The translations under genes and the position numbers were made by a program. The notes under the pieces are model-generated. The model saw only the letters and a program-made list of their open reading frames with translations, was not told where the DNA came from and did no database searches. From Gammaproteobacteria bacterium (GTDB lineage: Bacteria > Pseudomonadota > Gammaproteobacteria > Arenicellales > Poriferihabitantaceae), in assembly GCA_024644945.1 (NCBI GenBank), contig JAHEGU010000003.1, forward strand, positions 1-64,000: 64,000 nucleotides of DNA. The letters run 5' to 3'. Below, one piece after another: positions 10,415-20,685 of the stretch (position 1 is its first letter; each line of letters starts with the position of its first letter).

Positions 10415-11614
10415 ATGGCAATCGGCTCGAGCAACGATAAGATAATTATAGCCGGAGGTGGTATTGGAGGATTAGCCACTGCGCTTGGTCTGGCCCAGCA
10501 AGGTTATTCAAGCCTGGTTCTCGAAAAGGCTTCGGAACTTGGGGAGATCGGTGCAGGCATTCAACTTGGTCCCAATGCATTTCATTGTTTTGATTTCTTA
10601 GGTGTTGGGGAAGAGGCGCGACGGATGGCGGTCTACATTGATCAGCTTCGACTAATGGACGCCATTAGTGGAGATGAGATTGCGCACATTCCTCTTGATC
10701 AAACATTTCGAGATCGCTATCGTAATCCCTATGCGGTCGTGCATCGTGGCGATCTGCATGGCGTTCTGCTGCGCGCGTGTGAGCAGAATGATTTTATCGA
10801 ACTAAGGGTTAACGCCAATGTGCTTGGATATAAAAACCGGGTCGATGGTGTAACGGTAACGCTTGCTGACAATGCCCTCATCAGTGGTCGTGCGTTGGTG
10901 GGCGCTGACGGTTTGTGGTCGAATGTACGCAACCAGCTGGTCGCAGACGGACCGCCGCGTGTCTCCGGACATACGACCTACCGTTCGGTAATTCCGTTTG
11001 AGCAGATGCCCGAGGAGTTGCGATGGAATGCGGCGACTTTATGGGCCGGGCCAAAGTGTCATATCGTTCACTATCCGCTTTCAGACTGGAAATATTTTAA
11101 TTTAGTTGTGACTTATCATAACGACGCTCCAGAGCCGGTTGCTGGCAAAGCGGTATCGAGAGATGAGGTGCTTAAGGGCTTTGAACATGTACATCCGTTG
11201 CCTCGCGGGATTATCGATATTGGCAGGGATTGGAAATTGTGGGTGCTTTGTGACCGCGAACCGTTGACGTCCTGGCAAGACGTTAATACGGTGCTGCTTG
11301 GAGACGCTGCACACCCGATGCTGCAATATATGGCCCAAGGTGCATGTATGGCGATGGAGGACGCAGTATGTTTGGCGCGAGAGGTGAAGGCGCACGATGG
11401 AGATATTGAATCTGCTTTTAGGGCATATCAGGACCTAAGAATCACCCGCACTGCCAGAGTAGTGCTGTCGTCTCGAGCCATGGGGGATCACGTTTATCAT
11501 CCTGATGGCGCCCATGCGATGGTGCGTAACGCCATGCTTGGGAGCTGGTCACCACAGGAGTATTACCATCGCCTTGACTGGTTGTATGGGGACGGGGCCG
11601 GGGTATGGGAGTAA
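10415..11614 (+). CDS. FAD-dependent monooxygenase (salicylate/3-hydroxybenzoate hydroxylase-like)
   Basis: 399 aa; IIAGGGIGGLATALGLAQQGYSSLVLEKA Rossmann, ALVGADGLWSNVRNQL, VLLGDAAHPMLQYMAQGACMAMEDA. Confidence 0.9.
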   Translation: MAIGSSNDKIIIAGGGIGGLATALGLAQQGYSSLVLEKASELGEIGAGIQLGPNAFHCFDFLGVGEEARRMAVYIDQLRLMDAISGDEIAHIPLDQTFRDRYRNPYAVVHRGDLHGVLLRACEQNDFIELRVNANVLGYKNRVDGVTVTLADNALISGRALVGADGLWSNVRNQLVADGPPRVSGHTTYRSVIPFEQMPEELRWNAATLWAGPKCHIVHYPLSDWKYFNLVVTYHNDAPEPVAGKAVSRDEVLKGFEHVHPLPRGIIDIGRDWKLWVLCDREPLTSWQDVNTVLLGDAAHPMLQYMAQGACMAMEDAVCLAREVKAHDGDIESAFRAYQDLRITRTARVVLSSRAMGDHVYHPDGAHAMVRNAMLGSWSPQEYYHRLDWLYGDGAGVWE

Positions 11615-11778
11615 ACGTTGAATCTGATATGCGAAAATCATCAATCTTGCAGCAAATCCTTAGACCTGATGATAAGAATTTCTAATAAATCTGGGGGCCT
11701 TATCTGTTAATTTTTCCTTGAGATTTAATCTTGCAGGATCATAATTTGCCCGTTTTTTGGTATATCAGTGATTCGATT

Positions 11779-12054
11779 ATGAGCAAAGATAAAGACCAGT
11801 CATCTGATGATACGCCTAATTTGTTAGACGATGGGGAGATCGAAGAGGCAGATCCTCAACTTGAACACCTGGAACAAGAGACGGCCAAGTTAACTTCTAG
11901 TAAAAAAGTGGATCATAAGCTGGAAGTAAAGAAGCGACTGGATGCATATCTTGAACGAAAATGGTTCCAGGAAAATGGGTGGGAAGATGACGATGAATTG
12001 TTCAGTGATGATTTCTTTTACAATTCGCATTCCAGGCGACACGGCCACATCTGA
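11779..12054 (+). CDS. Small acidic protein, PA3496-like putative envelope integrity family
   Basis: KVDHKLEVKKRLDAYLERKWFQENGWEDDDELFSDDFF matches my recollection of the RKRLEDYLEEK...D-rich tail pattern; ORF track opens at 11731. Confidence 0.4.
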   Translation: MSKDKDQSSDDTPNLLDDGEIEEADPQLEHLEQETAKLTSSKKVDHKLEVKKRLDAYLERKWFQENGWEDDDELFSDDFFYNSHSRRHGHI

Positions 12055-12199
12055 TCTTCGTTGACGGCAGTTTTTTCTGATACTGCATAAGTTGAAGTAT
12101 TAGCTCGGTGCGACAGGCCGAGTCGCCGCTGATACATTAGGGTGAAGTTTTACCTGTCACACTCACATTCGATGTGACTCATACTCCCTGATAGATCGT

Positions 12200-13738
12200 A
12201 TGTCAGAACGCCAAAGAAAATCCACAGGCCGATCCCGTGGTGGACGCGCCGCCAAGAAGCAACGGGCGGAGCATACCGCGCCCGCATATATTACACGTAA
12301 GATTCCCTTCTACGAATTCCTTGATGAGGAAGGGCTGGTCACTTTGGAAAAACAGGCGGATTGGTTGATCCAGGAAATAGGTTTGGAGTTTCGTGGCGAT
12401 GACGAAGCGCTCAGAATATGGAAGCAGGCAGGTGCTGACGTAACAGGAACCAGGGTCAGGTTGCCTGCCGATATGGCCAGAGCACTCTGTAATACTGCGC
12501 CATCTCGGTTTATCCAGCACGCACGAAATCCACGGCGTAGTGTTGAGATTGGTGGTGATAGTCAGGTATTTGCACCGGTCTACGGGCCTCCGTTCGTGCG
12601 TGATTTAGACGGCGGGCGCCGTTACGGCGCCATGCAGGACCATGAAAACCTGGTGAAGATCTGTTATTCGCTTCCCAGTTTGCATCATACCGGGCTGGTG
12701 ATATGTGAACCTTGTGATGTGCCGGTATCTAAGCGGCATCTGGATATGGTTTACAACCAGTTACGCTACAATGACAAACCGTTCCTCGGCGCGATCACCG
12801 AAATATCCCGCGCTCAGGATTCGGTAGACATGGTAAAGATAGTGTTTGGTGAAGAATTCATGCAGAACAACTGCGTGATTATGGGCAACGTCAACACTAA
12901 CTCACCTTTGCTGATCGATAAGGTGGTCACAGAGGCAGCCCGGATTTATTGTGGCGCTGGCCAGGGGCTGGTGGCGGTGCCGTTTATTCTCAGCGGTGCA
13001 ATGGGACCGGTGACCACGGCAGCTTCTATTGCCCAGGCGCTGGCGGAAGCTATGATGGTATGCGCGTTCACGCAGCTTGTGCGACCCGGTGCGCCATTTA
13101 TTTTGGGAAACTTTCTGTCTTCCATGAGTCTTAAAAGTGGGGCGCCAACGTTTGGCATGCCGGAACCCGTGATGTCGAACCTGATTATCGGACAACTGGC
13201 GAGGAGGCTTGGATTGCCACTTCGTTGCGGTGGATCTTTGACCGCTTCTAAGTTGCCCGACGCCCAGGCTGCGGCTGAAAGCGCCGATTCGATGTTGTCC
13301 ACAGTTCTCGGTGGCGCTAATTTTGTCCTCCATGCGGCCGGTTGGTTGGAAGGAGGGCTTGTTACCGGGTATGAAAAACTAGTGCAGGATGCAGATCGTT
13401 TAGGCGCTTATCAGGTGATGCTTGGCGGAATGCCTATGGACGAAAATGCATTGGCAAGATCGGCATACTACGAAGTCGAACCCGCGGGTCATTTTCTGGG
13501 TTGCAGTCACACCATGGCAAATTATGAAACTGCATTTTATGAATCTGCGCTTTCAGACAGTGAGAGTTTCGAACAGTGGGAGGATCAGGGCTCAAAAGAT
13601 TCGGCGCAACGAGCCTATGAACGCTGGAACCAGATTCTGAAAGATTACCAGCAGCCGAAGATGGAGGAGGCGGTTCACGAACAGTTACTGGCATACATGA
13701 CTATTCGTAAGGAGCAACTGCCGGACGCCTGGTACTAA
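12200..13738 (+). CDS. Trimethylamine methyltransferase (MttB) family protein, non-pyrrolysine type
   Basis: 512 aa uninterrupted ORF; ILSGAMGPVTTAASIAQALAEAM, LRCGGSLTASKLPDAQAAAESADSML, HAAGWLEGGLVTGYEKLVQDAD. Confidence 0.88.
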   Translation: MSERQRKSTGRSRGGRAAKKQRAEHTAPAYITRKIPFYEFLDEEGLVTLEKQADWLIQEIGLEFRGDDEALRIWKQAGADVTGTRVRLPADMARALCNTAPSRFIQHARNPRRSVEIGGDSQVFAPVYGPPFVRDLDGGRRYGAMQDHENLVKICYSLPSLHHTGLVICEPCDVPVSKRHLDMVYNQLRYNDKPFLGAITEISRAQDSVDMVKIVFGEEFMQNNCVIMGNVNTNSPLLIDKVVTEAARIYCGAGQGLVAVPFILSGAMGPVTTAASIAQALAEAMMVCAFTQLVRPGAPFILGNFLSSMSLKSGAPTFGMPEPVMSNLIIGQLARRLGLPLRCGGSLTASKLPDAQAAAESADSMLSTVLGGANFVLHAAGWLEGGLVTGYEKLVQDADRLGAYQVMLGGMPMDENALARSAYYEVEPAGHFLGCSHTMANYETAFYESALSDSESFEQWEDQGSKDSAQRAYERWNQILKDYQQPKMEEAVHEQLLAYMTIRKEQLPDAWY

Positions 13739-13780
13739 TTGAGTCTTGTTCTATCTCAAAGTATTCGCTGCTGATTTATA

Positions 13781-15352
13781 TTGATATTCATGGAACGTCC
13801 CAACTTCCTGTTTATTATGTGTGATCAGCTGCGGCAGGATTACCTGTCCTGTTATGGTCATCCGGCCCTGCACACACCAAATATCGATAGTATTGCCGAG
13901 CAAGGTTTTCGTTTTACCAACGCATACTGTCAGGCGCCGCTATGCGGGCCTTCTCGTTCAAGCTTTTACACCGGGCGCTACATGTCTTCCCATGGCGCAA
14001 TGGCAAACGCGGATCCGCTAGCCACGGGCGAACTGACTCTCGGGGATTATCTAAGTGATTTGGGCTATCGAACCGCGCTCTGCGGGAAATCGCACACCTC
14101 GATCAACCGCGCTGGTTTGCAGCGACTAGGCGTTGACCTCGAAAGTCCCTTGGCTAGTCGTTTGATTTGCGGCGGATTCGAACCCTGGGAGGTCTATGAA
14201 GGATTAAATCCGGATCCCCTTGTCTCGCCCGACTTAGGATATAACGCTTATTTACGGGGGCATGGGTTTGAGGCTGACAATCCGTGGGAATCCTTCGTCA
14301 ATACCGCCCAAGGCGATGCGGCTGAGTTGACCGGATGGCTAATGCGAAACAATTCGAAACCGTCGAGAATTCCTGAGCAGCATTCAGAGACGGCTTTTAT
14401 CACAAACAGGGCTATTGAATTTCTTGGGGACCTGAATCCTGGAAACAACTGGTGTCTGCACCTGAGCTACATTAAACCGCATTGGCCATTGATGGCGCCT
14501 TCACCATACCATGGGATGTACTCCGGTCGGGATATCTTGTCGGTATGTCGGCACGCCCAAGAAAAGATTTCGCCGCATCCTGTGGTCGATGCGTTCATGC
14601 AGCAGGAATACAGTGTCAACTATTCAAACGAGGAAATCCGTAAATCTCTAGTGCCCGTATACATGGGTCTGATTAAGCAAATTGACGACCATCTTGGCAG
14701 ATTATTTCATTGGATGAGGCAGAATGATCAATGGGAGAACACAGTGATTATCTTTACCAGTGATCATGGAGATTATCTCGGCGATCACTGGCTTGGAGAG
14801 AAGGATTTATTTCATGATATGTCGGTCAAAATTCCGTTAATGATTCGAATGCCAGGTTTCGAAACGCGAGAAGAAATAAGGGAGCAATATGTCGAATCAA
14901 TAGATCTGTTGCCTACACTGATCGAAATGGCCGGCGGTCAGGTTTCAGTGGAGAAACTGGAAGGGTTCTCATTACTGCCTTTGCTTTATTCCGATGAGGA
15001 AGCGCTCAGGGAACTGGTGGTAAGCGAAATAGACTATAGTGATCGGGGTGTGAGAGGTATCTTGAATATCCCGCCATACCAGTGTCGTGCATGGATGTTG
15101 TGCGACGGAAAGTGGAAATATATTTACTACGAAGGTTTTCCGCCGCAACTTTTTGATCTTGAAGCCGATCCTCAGGAGTTTTTTGATGTGGCGGATAAGC
15201 CGGAATCACGGCGAATTATTGATCAAATGCAAGATAGGTTGTTTGACTGGTTTCGTGGTCTCAAACGCAGAACCGAAATGCCTGCAACTGCACTCGATGC
15301 AATGGGGCCAGAGCTGGACGAGCAGCAAGGGATCGTGATTGGCAGATGGTGA
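13781..15352 (+). CDS. Sulfatase (type I arylsulfatase/alkylsulfatase family)
   Basis: 523 aa; FLFIMCDQLRQDYLSCYG, CGPSR (C-x-P-x-R formylglycine motif) SSFYTGR, TSDHGDYLGDHWLGEKDLFHD. Confidence 0.92.
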   Translation: MIFMERPNFLFIMCDQLRQDYLSCYGHPALHTPNIDSIAEQGFRFTNAYCQAPLCGPSRSSFYTGRYMSSHGAMANADPLATGELTLGDYLSDLGYRTALCGKSHTSINRAGLQRLGVDLESPLASRLICGGFEPWEVYEGLNPDPLVSPDLGYNAYLRGHGFEADNPWESFVNTAQGDAAELTGWLMRNNSKPSRIPEQHSETAFITNRAIEFLGDLNPGNNWCLHLSYIKPHWPLMAPSPYHGMYSGRDILSVCRHAQEKISPHPVVDAFMQQEYSVNYSNEEIRKSLVPVYMGLIKQIDDHLGRLFHWMRQNDQWENTVIIFTSDHGDYLGDHWLGEKDLFHDMSVKIPLMIRMPGFETREEIREQYVESIDLLPTLIEMAGGQVSVEKLEGFSLLPLLYSDEEALRELVVSEIDYSDRGVRGILNIPPYQCRAWMLCDGKWKYIYYEGFPPQLFDLEADPQEFFDVADKPESRRIIDQMQDRLFDWFRGLKRRTEMPATALDAMGPELDEQQGIVIGRW

Positions 15353-15613
15353 TCGGGTTTTGTGAGGGGTGTTTTGTCTAGCGTTTTGGGAACTTGAAGA
15401 GGCTCTGACTCTTGTCGGAATGAAGCGGAACTCTATGCCGTCTTAAACCCCCACCCTGCATCATCATCCTTAATTTGATTCAGAATGTCAGGATCTATCC
15501 AGAGATGCTGGATCGGAGTCTGGAATAATGGGGGACTCGTGTGTTGCAACTTAGTAACACCGTTATAAAATGTAAAGGTTCTCCAATTGCATTTTTTCTC
15601 TGCTGACTTAACG

Positions 15614-17872
15614 ATGCCTCATTCCACGTATATGCCCGAAAGGATGGGCTCAGCCACGGTTGCTCCAACCGGCAGCTTCGAGGCGGGGTCTTATCAGGAA
15701 TTCGTAGTTACCTATACTGCCGGTTATTTTGGTATCGATGACACCGGTTCAATCAAGATCGTGCATCGATTTGCATCTGACATGGGGCGACCGCAGTTTG
15801 CTAATCCGACCGCACCGAACTACACCGCGGTTGAGGCGTCCAATGGCGCCGTGTTGCAGGTCGAGTACGATACAAAACGTAATATTCGTCCCTGGGATAA
15901 GACGCTATACATTAAAGTCGTGCGGGGATTTCTGCGAGAAGGGGATCAGATCGTTGTGCGCTTTGGAGACCGGCGGCAGGGGTCGCCTGGTATCCGGGTA
16001 CAGACTTTTTGTGAGTCGACTTTCGAGTTCCGTGTGCTCGTGGATGCTATTGCCACCTATAACTATGTGGAGCTTCCTGAACAGCCCGTGATCGAGATTG
16101 TGCCTGGTCCACCATCGCTGTTTAAAGCAATCATGCCCACCAGCACTGTATCCGGAGAGCCCTTTAGCCTGCGGATTAAAGTTGAGGACAAGTGGGGCAA
16201 CCCGACCGACCGCTGCGATCAAGAGTTATTTCTGAAACCGAGTGTCGCTGTTGAGGGACTGCCGCCCAAGGTCACAATGTTAAAAGGGGAATTTTCAGTT
16301 ACCTTAAAAAATCTCACTGTCTCGGAACCTGGTGATCTTGTGATTGAACTGGTGTCAGACGCAGACGCAGATGCAGTGCTGGCGCGATCGAATCCCAATA
16401 GGATAACTGCCTCGCTTATGCTGCGGCCGTTCTGGGGTGACCTGCACGGTCAGTCAGAAGAAACTATTGGCACTAACTCGGCCAGAGATTTTTATGAATT
16501 TGCAAGAGATAAAGCCTTCCTCGATGTCTGTGTTCATCAGGGTAATGACTTCCAGATCACCAGTGAATTCTGGGAGTGGCTGAATCAGTTGTCCGCGGAG
16601 TTTAATGTCGATCATCGGTTTGTTGTCTACCCGGGGTGGGAGTGGTCTGGCAATACCGGTCTCGGTGGAGACCGCAACGTATTGATGATGAAAGAGGGGC
16701 GGCAAATACACCGTTCCTCTCATGCATTGGTAGATGACCTGTCGGATATTCATACCGACGCCAACTCTGCCACAGACCTGTTCAAGGCTCTGAAGGATGA
16801 GGATTGTGTAGTGTTCGCCCATATCGGGGGGCGCTACGCCGATATTAAAGCCAGCCATGATCGACGTCTCGAACGGGCGGTAGAAGTGCATTCTGCATGG
16901 GGCACATTTGAATGGCTGATCGAGGACGCATTTGAACAAGGCTACCGTGTTGGCATCATGTCCAATTCAGATGGCCATAAAGGACGCCCAGGGGCCTCGC
17001 ATCCAGGCGCCACCAACTTCGGCGCTTATGGCGGTCTGACCTGTATGCTGGCAACTGAATTGACTCGTGCCGCAATTATGGACGCTCTTCGCAGAAGGCA
17101 TCATTATGGCACCACAGGTTGCCGCATGTTACTGGATACGAGGGTTGAGTTTGAAAAGCCCGCGCGGCTGTATGATGAGGATCCTCTACTTGGTGAGTCA
17201 GAGGTAACCGAAGTGAAGGCGTCGATGATGGGGGATATCGTCGGTTGTGATCAGGACACCGTGCGCTTTCAAATTGACGCGCTAGGTTCCGCACCGATTG
17301 AACGTGTCGACATTCGGAACGGATTAGATACTATTGAAGTCTACCGTCCCTATAAAGAGGAGGAGTTGGGTAGTCGCATCAGAGTCATATGGGAAGGCTC
17401 AGAGTATCGAGGTCGCGGGAGAGAGACGATCTGGGATGGCGTCGCCGTGATTCAAAACAATCGCTTTACGCATGTTTCTCCGATCAATCGATATAACGTG
17501 GACAAACGATTTGAGCTTATCGATGAGCAGCGGCTCGAGTGGGCCGCACTGACCACTGGAGGCTTCGGTGGATTTGACGCCTATCTAGATCACGCATCAA
17601 ACGGGGTGTTGAGTATTGAGACTAAACTGGTCAAGCAGAAAATCGACGTCAAGGATATAGGGCGAGAAGAAATGGTTTTTGAAAACGGTGGGATTGATAG
17701 AAGAATCCGAGTATTCAGGCTGCCCGATCAAAACAAGGTAGAGCGAATTCAAATTGAACGCGAAATTCACTTGAATCATGACCGCGATAATGCATTGTAT
17801 GTCAGGATTACGCAGGAGGACGGCCACTATATCTGGTCCAGCCCTATTTATCTGATTAATGACCGTCTTTAG
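15614..17872 (+). CDS. DUF3604 domain-containing protein (PHP-like metal-dependent hydrolase candidate)
   Basis: ORF 15587-17872; FWGDLHGQSEETIGTNSARDFYEFARDKAFLDVCVHQGNDFQIT ... SNSDGHKGRPGASHPG... typical DUF3604; start chosen at MPHSTYMPERMG. Confidence 0.8.
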   Translation: MPHSTYMPERMGSATVAPTGSFEAGSYQEFVVTYTAGYFGIDDTGSIKIVHRFASDMGRPQFANPTAPNYTAVEASNGAVLQVEYDTKRNIRPWDKTLYIKVVRGFLREGDQIVVRFGDRRQGSPGIRVQTFCESTFEFRVLVDAIATYNYVELPEQPVIEIVPGPPSLFKAIMPTSTVSGEPFSLRIKVEDKWGNPTDRCDQELFLKPSVAVEGLPPKVTMLKGEFSVTLKNLTVSEPGDLVIELVSDADADAVLARSNPNRITASLMLRPFWGDLHGQSEETIGTNSARDFYEFARDKAFLDVCVHQGNDFQITSEFWEWLNQLSAEFNVDHRFVVYPGWEWSGNTGLGGDRNVLMMKEGRQIHRSSHALVDDLSDIHTDANSATDLFKALKDEDCVVFAHIGGRYADIKASHDRRLERAVEVHSAWGTFEWLIEDAFEQGYRVGIMSNSDGHKGRPGASHPGATNFGAYGGLTCMLATELTRAAIMDALRRRHHYGTTGCRMLLDTRVEFEKPARLYDEDPLLGESEVTEVKASMMGDIVGCDQDTVRFQIDALGSAPIERVDIRNGLDTIEVYRPYKEEELGSRIRVIWEGSEYRGRGRETIWDGVAVIQNNRFTHVSPINRYNVDKRFELIDEQRLEWAALTTGGFGGFDAYLDHASNGVLSIETKLVKQKIDVKDIGREEMVFENGGIDRRIRVFRLPDQNKVERIQIEREIHLNHDRDNALYVRITQEDGHYIWSSPIYLINDRL

Positions 17873-19135
17873 TCTCTTTGTTTTGTGCCTGATTAGATGA
17901 CTGGTCTGACCTCGGGCGGTCACGACTGATTTTTCTTGCCATACGGAAAAATACAGGCGAAGTCCGGAGTAAGCTAACGAATCTCGACCGCTGTTCTACA
18001 GGCACCGAAGCTCGCGACTTGATCCTGATCATAACGACGAGTGCCAGAGACCCATGCACCGCGCAGGTATACACAAAGAAAGCGGGTGGTCCGAAATGCT
18101 GTATGACCAGCGACGCCGTGTACGGCCCAACCACTGCCCCGAGAGAAAAGAAAAACGTCAGTCCCGCGGAGATCAGTACATACTGACCTGATCCAGCGCG
18201 ATCATTAGCGTGCGCAGCAGCGAGAGAATATAACGGCATGGCAAACGCACCGAACAAGAATGCGCCAATAAACACCGAAGTCTCCGCGCCTGAATGCTGA
18301 CGTGATAGAAACAGTGCTGCGAGCATTGCGCCGGCAGTCGCGATCAATACGGTTTTACGTCTATCCAGTTTGTCTGACATATGACCGAGTGGGTACTGCA
18401 ATACGGCACCACCGATAATCCCCATGGTCATGAAAATGACTACTGATGAAGTTGAGAGCCCGATTTCCACACCATAAATCGGGCCAACCAGTCGAAATGC
18501 CGAATTGGTCAGGCCAATGGCAAGTGTGGTCAGACAGGCCAGAGGGGAAATCAACCAGACGGTCCGTAATTCGAGCTTCAGGTTTTCCGGGACCTTTGGT
18601 TTGGTCCGGTTTGATATTGCCACAGGTACCAGCGATAAGCAGTACATCAGGCTGACGATCGAAAATATCTCGAATCCGGCTGCGCCTGCTGCGGGAATCA
18701 GAAACTGGGTACAAGTTACCGATATCAGATCAACGACTCGGTAGATTCCGAGCACACGTCCTCGGTCAGCGTTCTTCGAGGTTTCATTGATCCAACTTTC
18801 CACCACCATGGGCAATCCGGCGAAGCAAAATCCGCTCAGCGCCCTAATTCCAATCTATACCCAGGCATTAGGCACCAATGCCATGACCAGAGGGACGGTT
18901 GCTCCCACTGCCGCCAGAGCGGCAAATGCCTGGACATGACCAATGGACCGAATGACTCTTGCGGCATTGAAGCTGGCGACGAAGAATCCGAAGAAGTAGC
19001 AGGCGCCCGTCAGACCGATCAGATCAGTATTGAAGCCTTCAGGTTGCCGCGCAGCGCAACCAGGGTGCGGAGCATACCGTTACCGCCGAGTAGAATTGCT
19101 GCGGCAAGCCGAAGAGGTAAGATTGATCGGATTAT
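17856..19135 (-). pseudogene. MFS transporter (YcaD-like), degraded: lost start, frameshift, in-frame TAG
   Basis: Intact ORF 17856-18815 is MFS C-terminal part. Hand translation upstream recovers the N-terminus: IIRSILPLRLAAAILLGGNGMLRTLVALRGNL / EGFNTDLIGLTGACYFFGFFVASFNAARVIRSIGHVQAFAALAAVGATVPLVMALVPNAWV*IGIRALSGFCFAGLPMVVESW. TAG at 18855-18857, frame change near 19038-19046, ATA where ATG is expected at 19133-19135. Confidence 0.8.
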
Positions 19136-19169
19136 TGTCTAGCCCAAGCGGAGCTGGTGCAAATTTGAA

Positions 19170-20678
19170 TCAGGGCTGGAAACAGTCGGCATACTGTTGC
19201 CGCAATATATTCTTCTGAACCTTTCCCATGCTGTTGCGCGGCAGCTGGTCAAGGTGGAAAAACTTTTTCGGTTGTTTGAATTTTGCGATCTCGTTTTTCA
19301 TCATGGCTCTGATTTGATCATCCGAGGGCAGTGAATTTCCGGTTAATATCGCGACCACGCCTTCGCCAAAATCCGGATGAGGCACACCGATCACCGCGGA
19401 CTCTCTCACGCCATCTATTGCATCGAGCAGCAATTCAATTTCCTTTGGGTAAATGTTGTATCCGCCAGAAATGATCAGGTCCTTATCTCGACCTACGATG
19501 GTGAGATAGTGGTCTTCACTTAACTTGCCGAGATCACCGGTGATAAAAAAACCGTCATCGGTAAATTCTTCGGCGGTTTTCTCCGGCATTTTCCAGTAAC
19601 CTTTAAATACATTCGGGCCTCTTACCTGCACGGTGCCTATTTTGTTCGCCGCAAGAGGTTGTGAGTTATCCGCTGACATGATCCTGACTTCGATGCCTGG
19701 CAGTGGTGGGCCTACAGTTCCGGCGCGGCGGTCCCCTTTATAAGGATTTGATGTATTCATACTAGTTTCAGTCATGCCGTATCGTTCGAGAATTCGGTGG
19801 CCAGTACGTTGCTCGAATTCGACGTGAGTCTCGGCTAGCAACGGAGCGCTTCCGGAGACAAACAGTCGCATGTGTTTTACCAGTTCACCGGTAAATCTTT
19901 GATCGTCAAGCAGGCGAGTATAGAACGTGGGGACACCCATCATGCTGGTCGCCGCGGAAAGCTGTTCGATCATAGAGTCGATATGAAAAGCGGGCAGGAA
20001 TATCATGCTACCGCCTGCGACCATGGAAGTGTTGGTCGCGACAAACAGCCCATGGGTATGAAACACCGGTAGAGCATGAAGCAGTATATCGTGATCGGTA
20101 AACTGCCAGGCCTTGGCCAATACCTCTGCATTGGTCCAAAGGTTGTGATGTGTCAGCATTGCACCTTTGGATCTGCCGGTAGTGCCAGATGTGTAGAGAA
20201 TGGCTGCCAGATCATCTTTGTCACGCGCTACCGTCTCGAACTCGATGGGGCAAGCGTCTGCTGCAGAGGAGAGGCTGCCAGTGCCTGCCTGATTCAGGGT
20301 GAAAAGTTCTACATTGGTGGAATGGGTAATCGACTCAAGAGATTCTACGGCGGCCGGATCACAAATCAGCAGGCGTGGCTCTGCGTTTCCCAGGAAGTAC
20401 TCTATTTCCCTAGAAGTATAGGCATTGTTCAACGGCAGAAATACGCCCCCAGCCTTGATTGTGGCAAGGTAAAGCGCTAACCCGTGCCAGGATTTGTTAA
20501 CCTGCGCGGCGACTCGGTCACCGGGTTCGACTCCGCTTGCGATCAGCTGGTTTGCGATTTGATTGGCACGTTCACAAAACTCCCGATAGCTGAGTGTGGT
20601 GTTGTCTTCTAGTATGAGAAACGTTGTGTCGGATTGCTCGCGTGGTGCGACCAGCCGCTGGTAAAGATAGTTCGGCAT
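19170..20678 (-). CDS. matB: AMP-forming acyl-CoA ligase, malonyl-CoA synthetase-like
   Basis: 502 aa; AILYTSGTTGRSKGAMLTHHNL, ERYGMTETSMNTSNPYKGDRRAGTVG, GRDKDLIISGGYNIYPKEIE; adjacent to malonyl-CoA decarboxylase. Confidence 0.8.
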   Translation of the reverse strand: MPNYLYQRLVAPREQSDTTFLILEDNTTLSYREFCERANQIANQLIASGVEPGDRVAAQVNKSWHGLALYLATIKAGGVFLPLNNAYTSREIEYFLGNAEPRLLICDPAAVESLESITHSTNVELFTLNQAGTGSLSSAADACPIEFETVARDKDDLAAILYTSGTTGRSKGAMLTHHNLWTNAEVLAKAWQFTDHDILLHALPVFHTHGLFVATNTSMVAGGSMIFLPAFHIDSMIEQLSAATSMMGVPTFYTRLLDDQRFTGELVKHMRLFVSGSAPLLAETHVEFEQRTGHRILERYGMTETSMNTSNPYKGDRRAGTVGPPLPGIEVRIMSADNSQPLAANKIGTVQVRGPNVFKGYWKMPEKTAEEFTDDGFFITGDLGKLSEDHYLTIVGRDKDLIISGGYNIYPKEIELLLDAIDGVRESAVIGVPHPDFGEGVVAILTGNSLPSDDQIRAMMKNEIAKFKQPKKFFHLDQLPRNSMGKVQKNILRQQYADCFQP

Positions 20679-20685
20679 TCAGAAA

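Noticed and set aside
12095-12150. Third copy of the attC-like repeat (gccgctgatacattaggg)
   Set aside because: Only the first 9 bases match the 20-mer; too weak to group with the 2486/4382 copies.
12200-13738. Pyrrolysine-containing trimethylamine methyltransferase
   Set aside because: The ORF is continuous over 512 aa with no internal TAG, so it is the non-Pyl type.
18855-18857. In-frame TAG in the MFS gene as possible pyrrolysine or stop readthrough, given an MttB-family gene nearby
   Set aside because: The same gene also has a frameshift and a lost start codon, and TAG sits where a TGG (Trp) is likely; decay is the simpler explanation. No Pyl machinery was seen.
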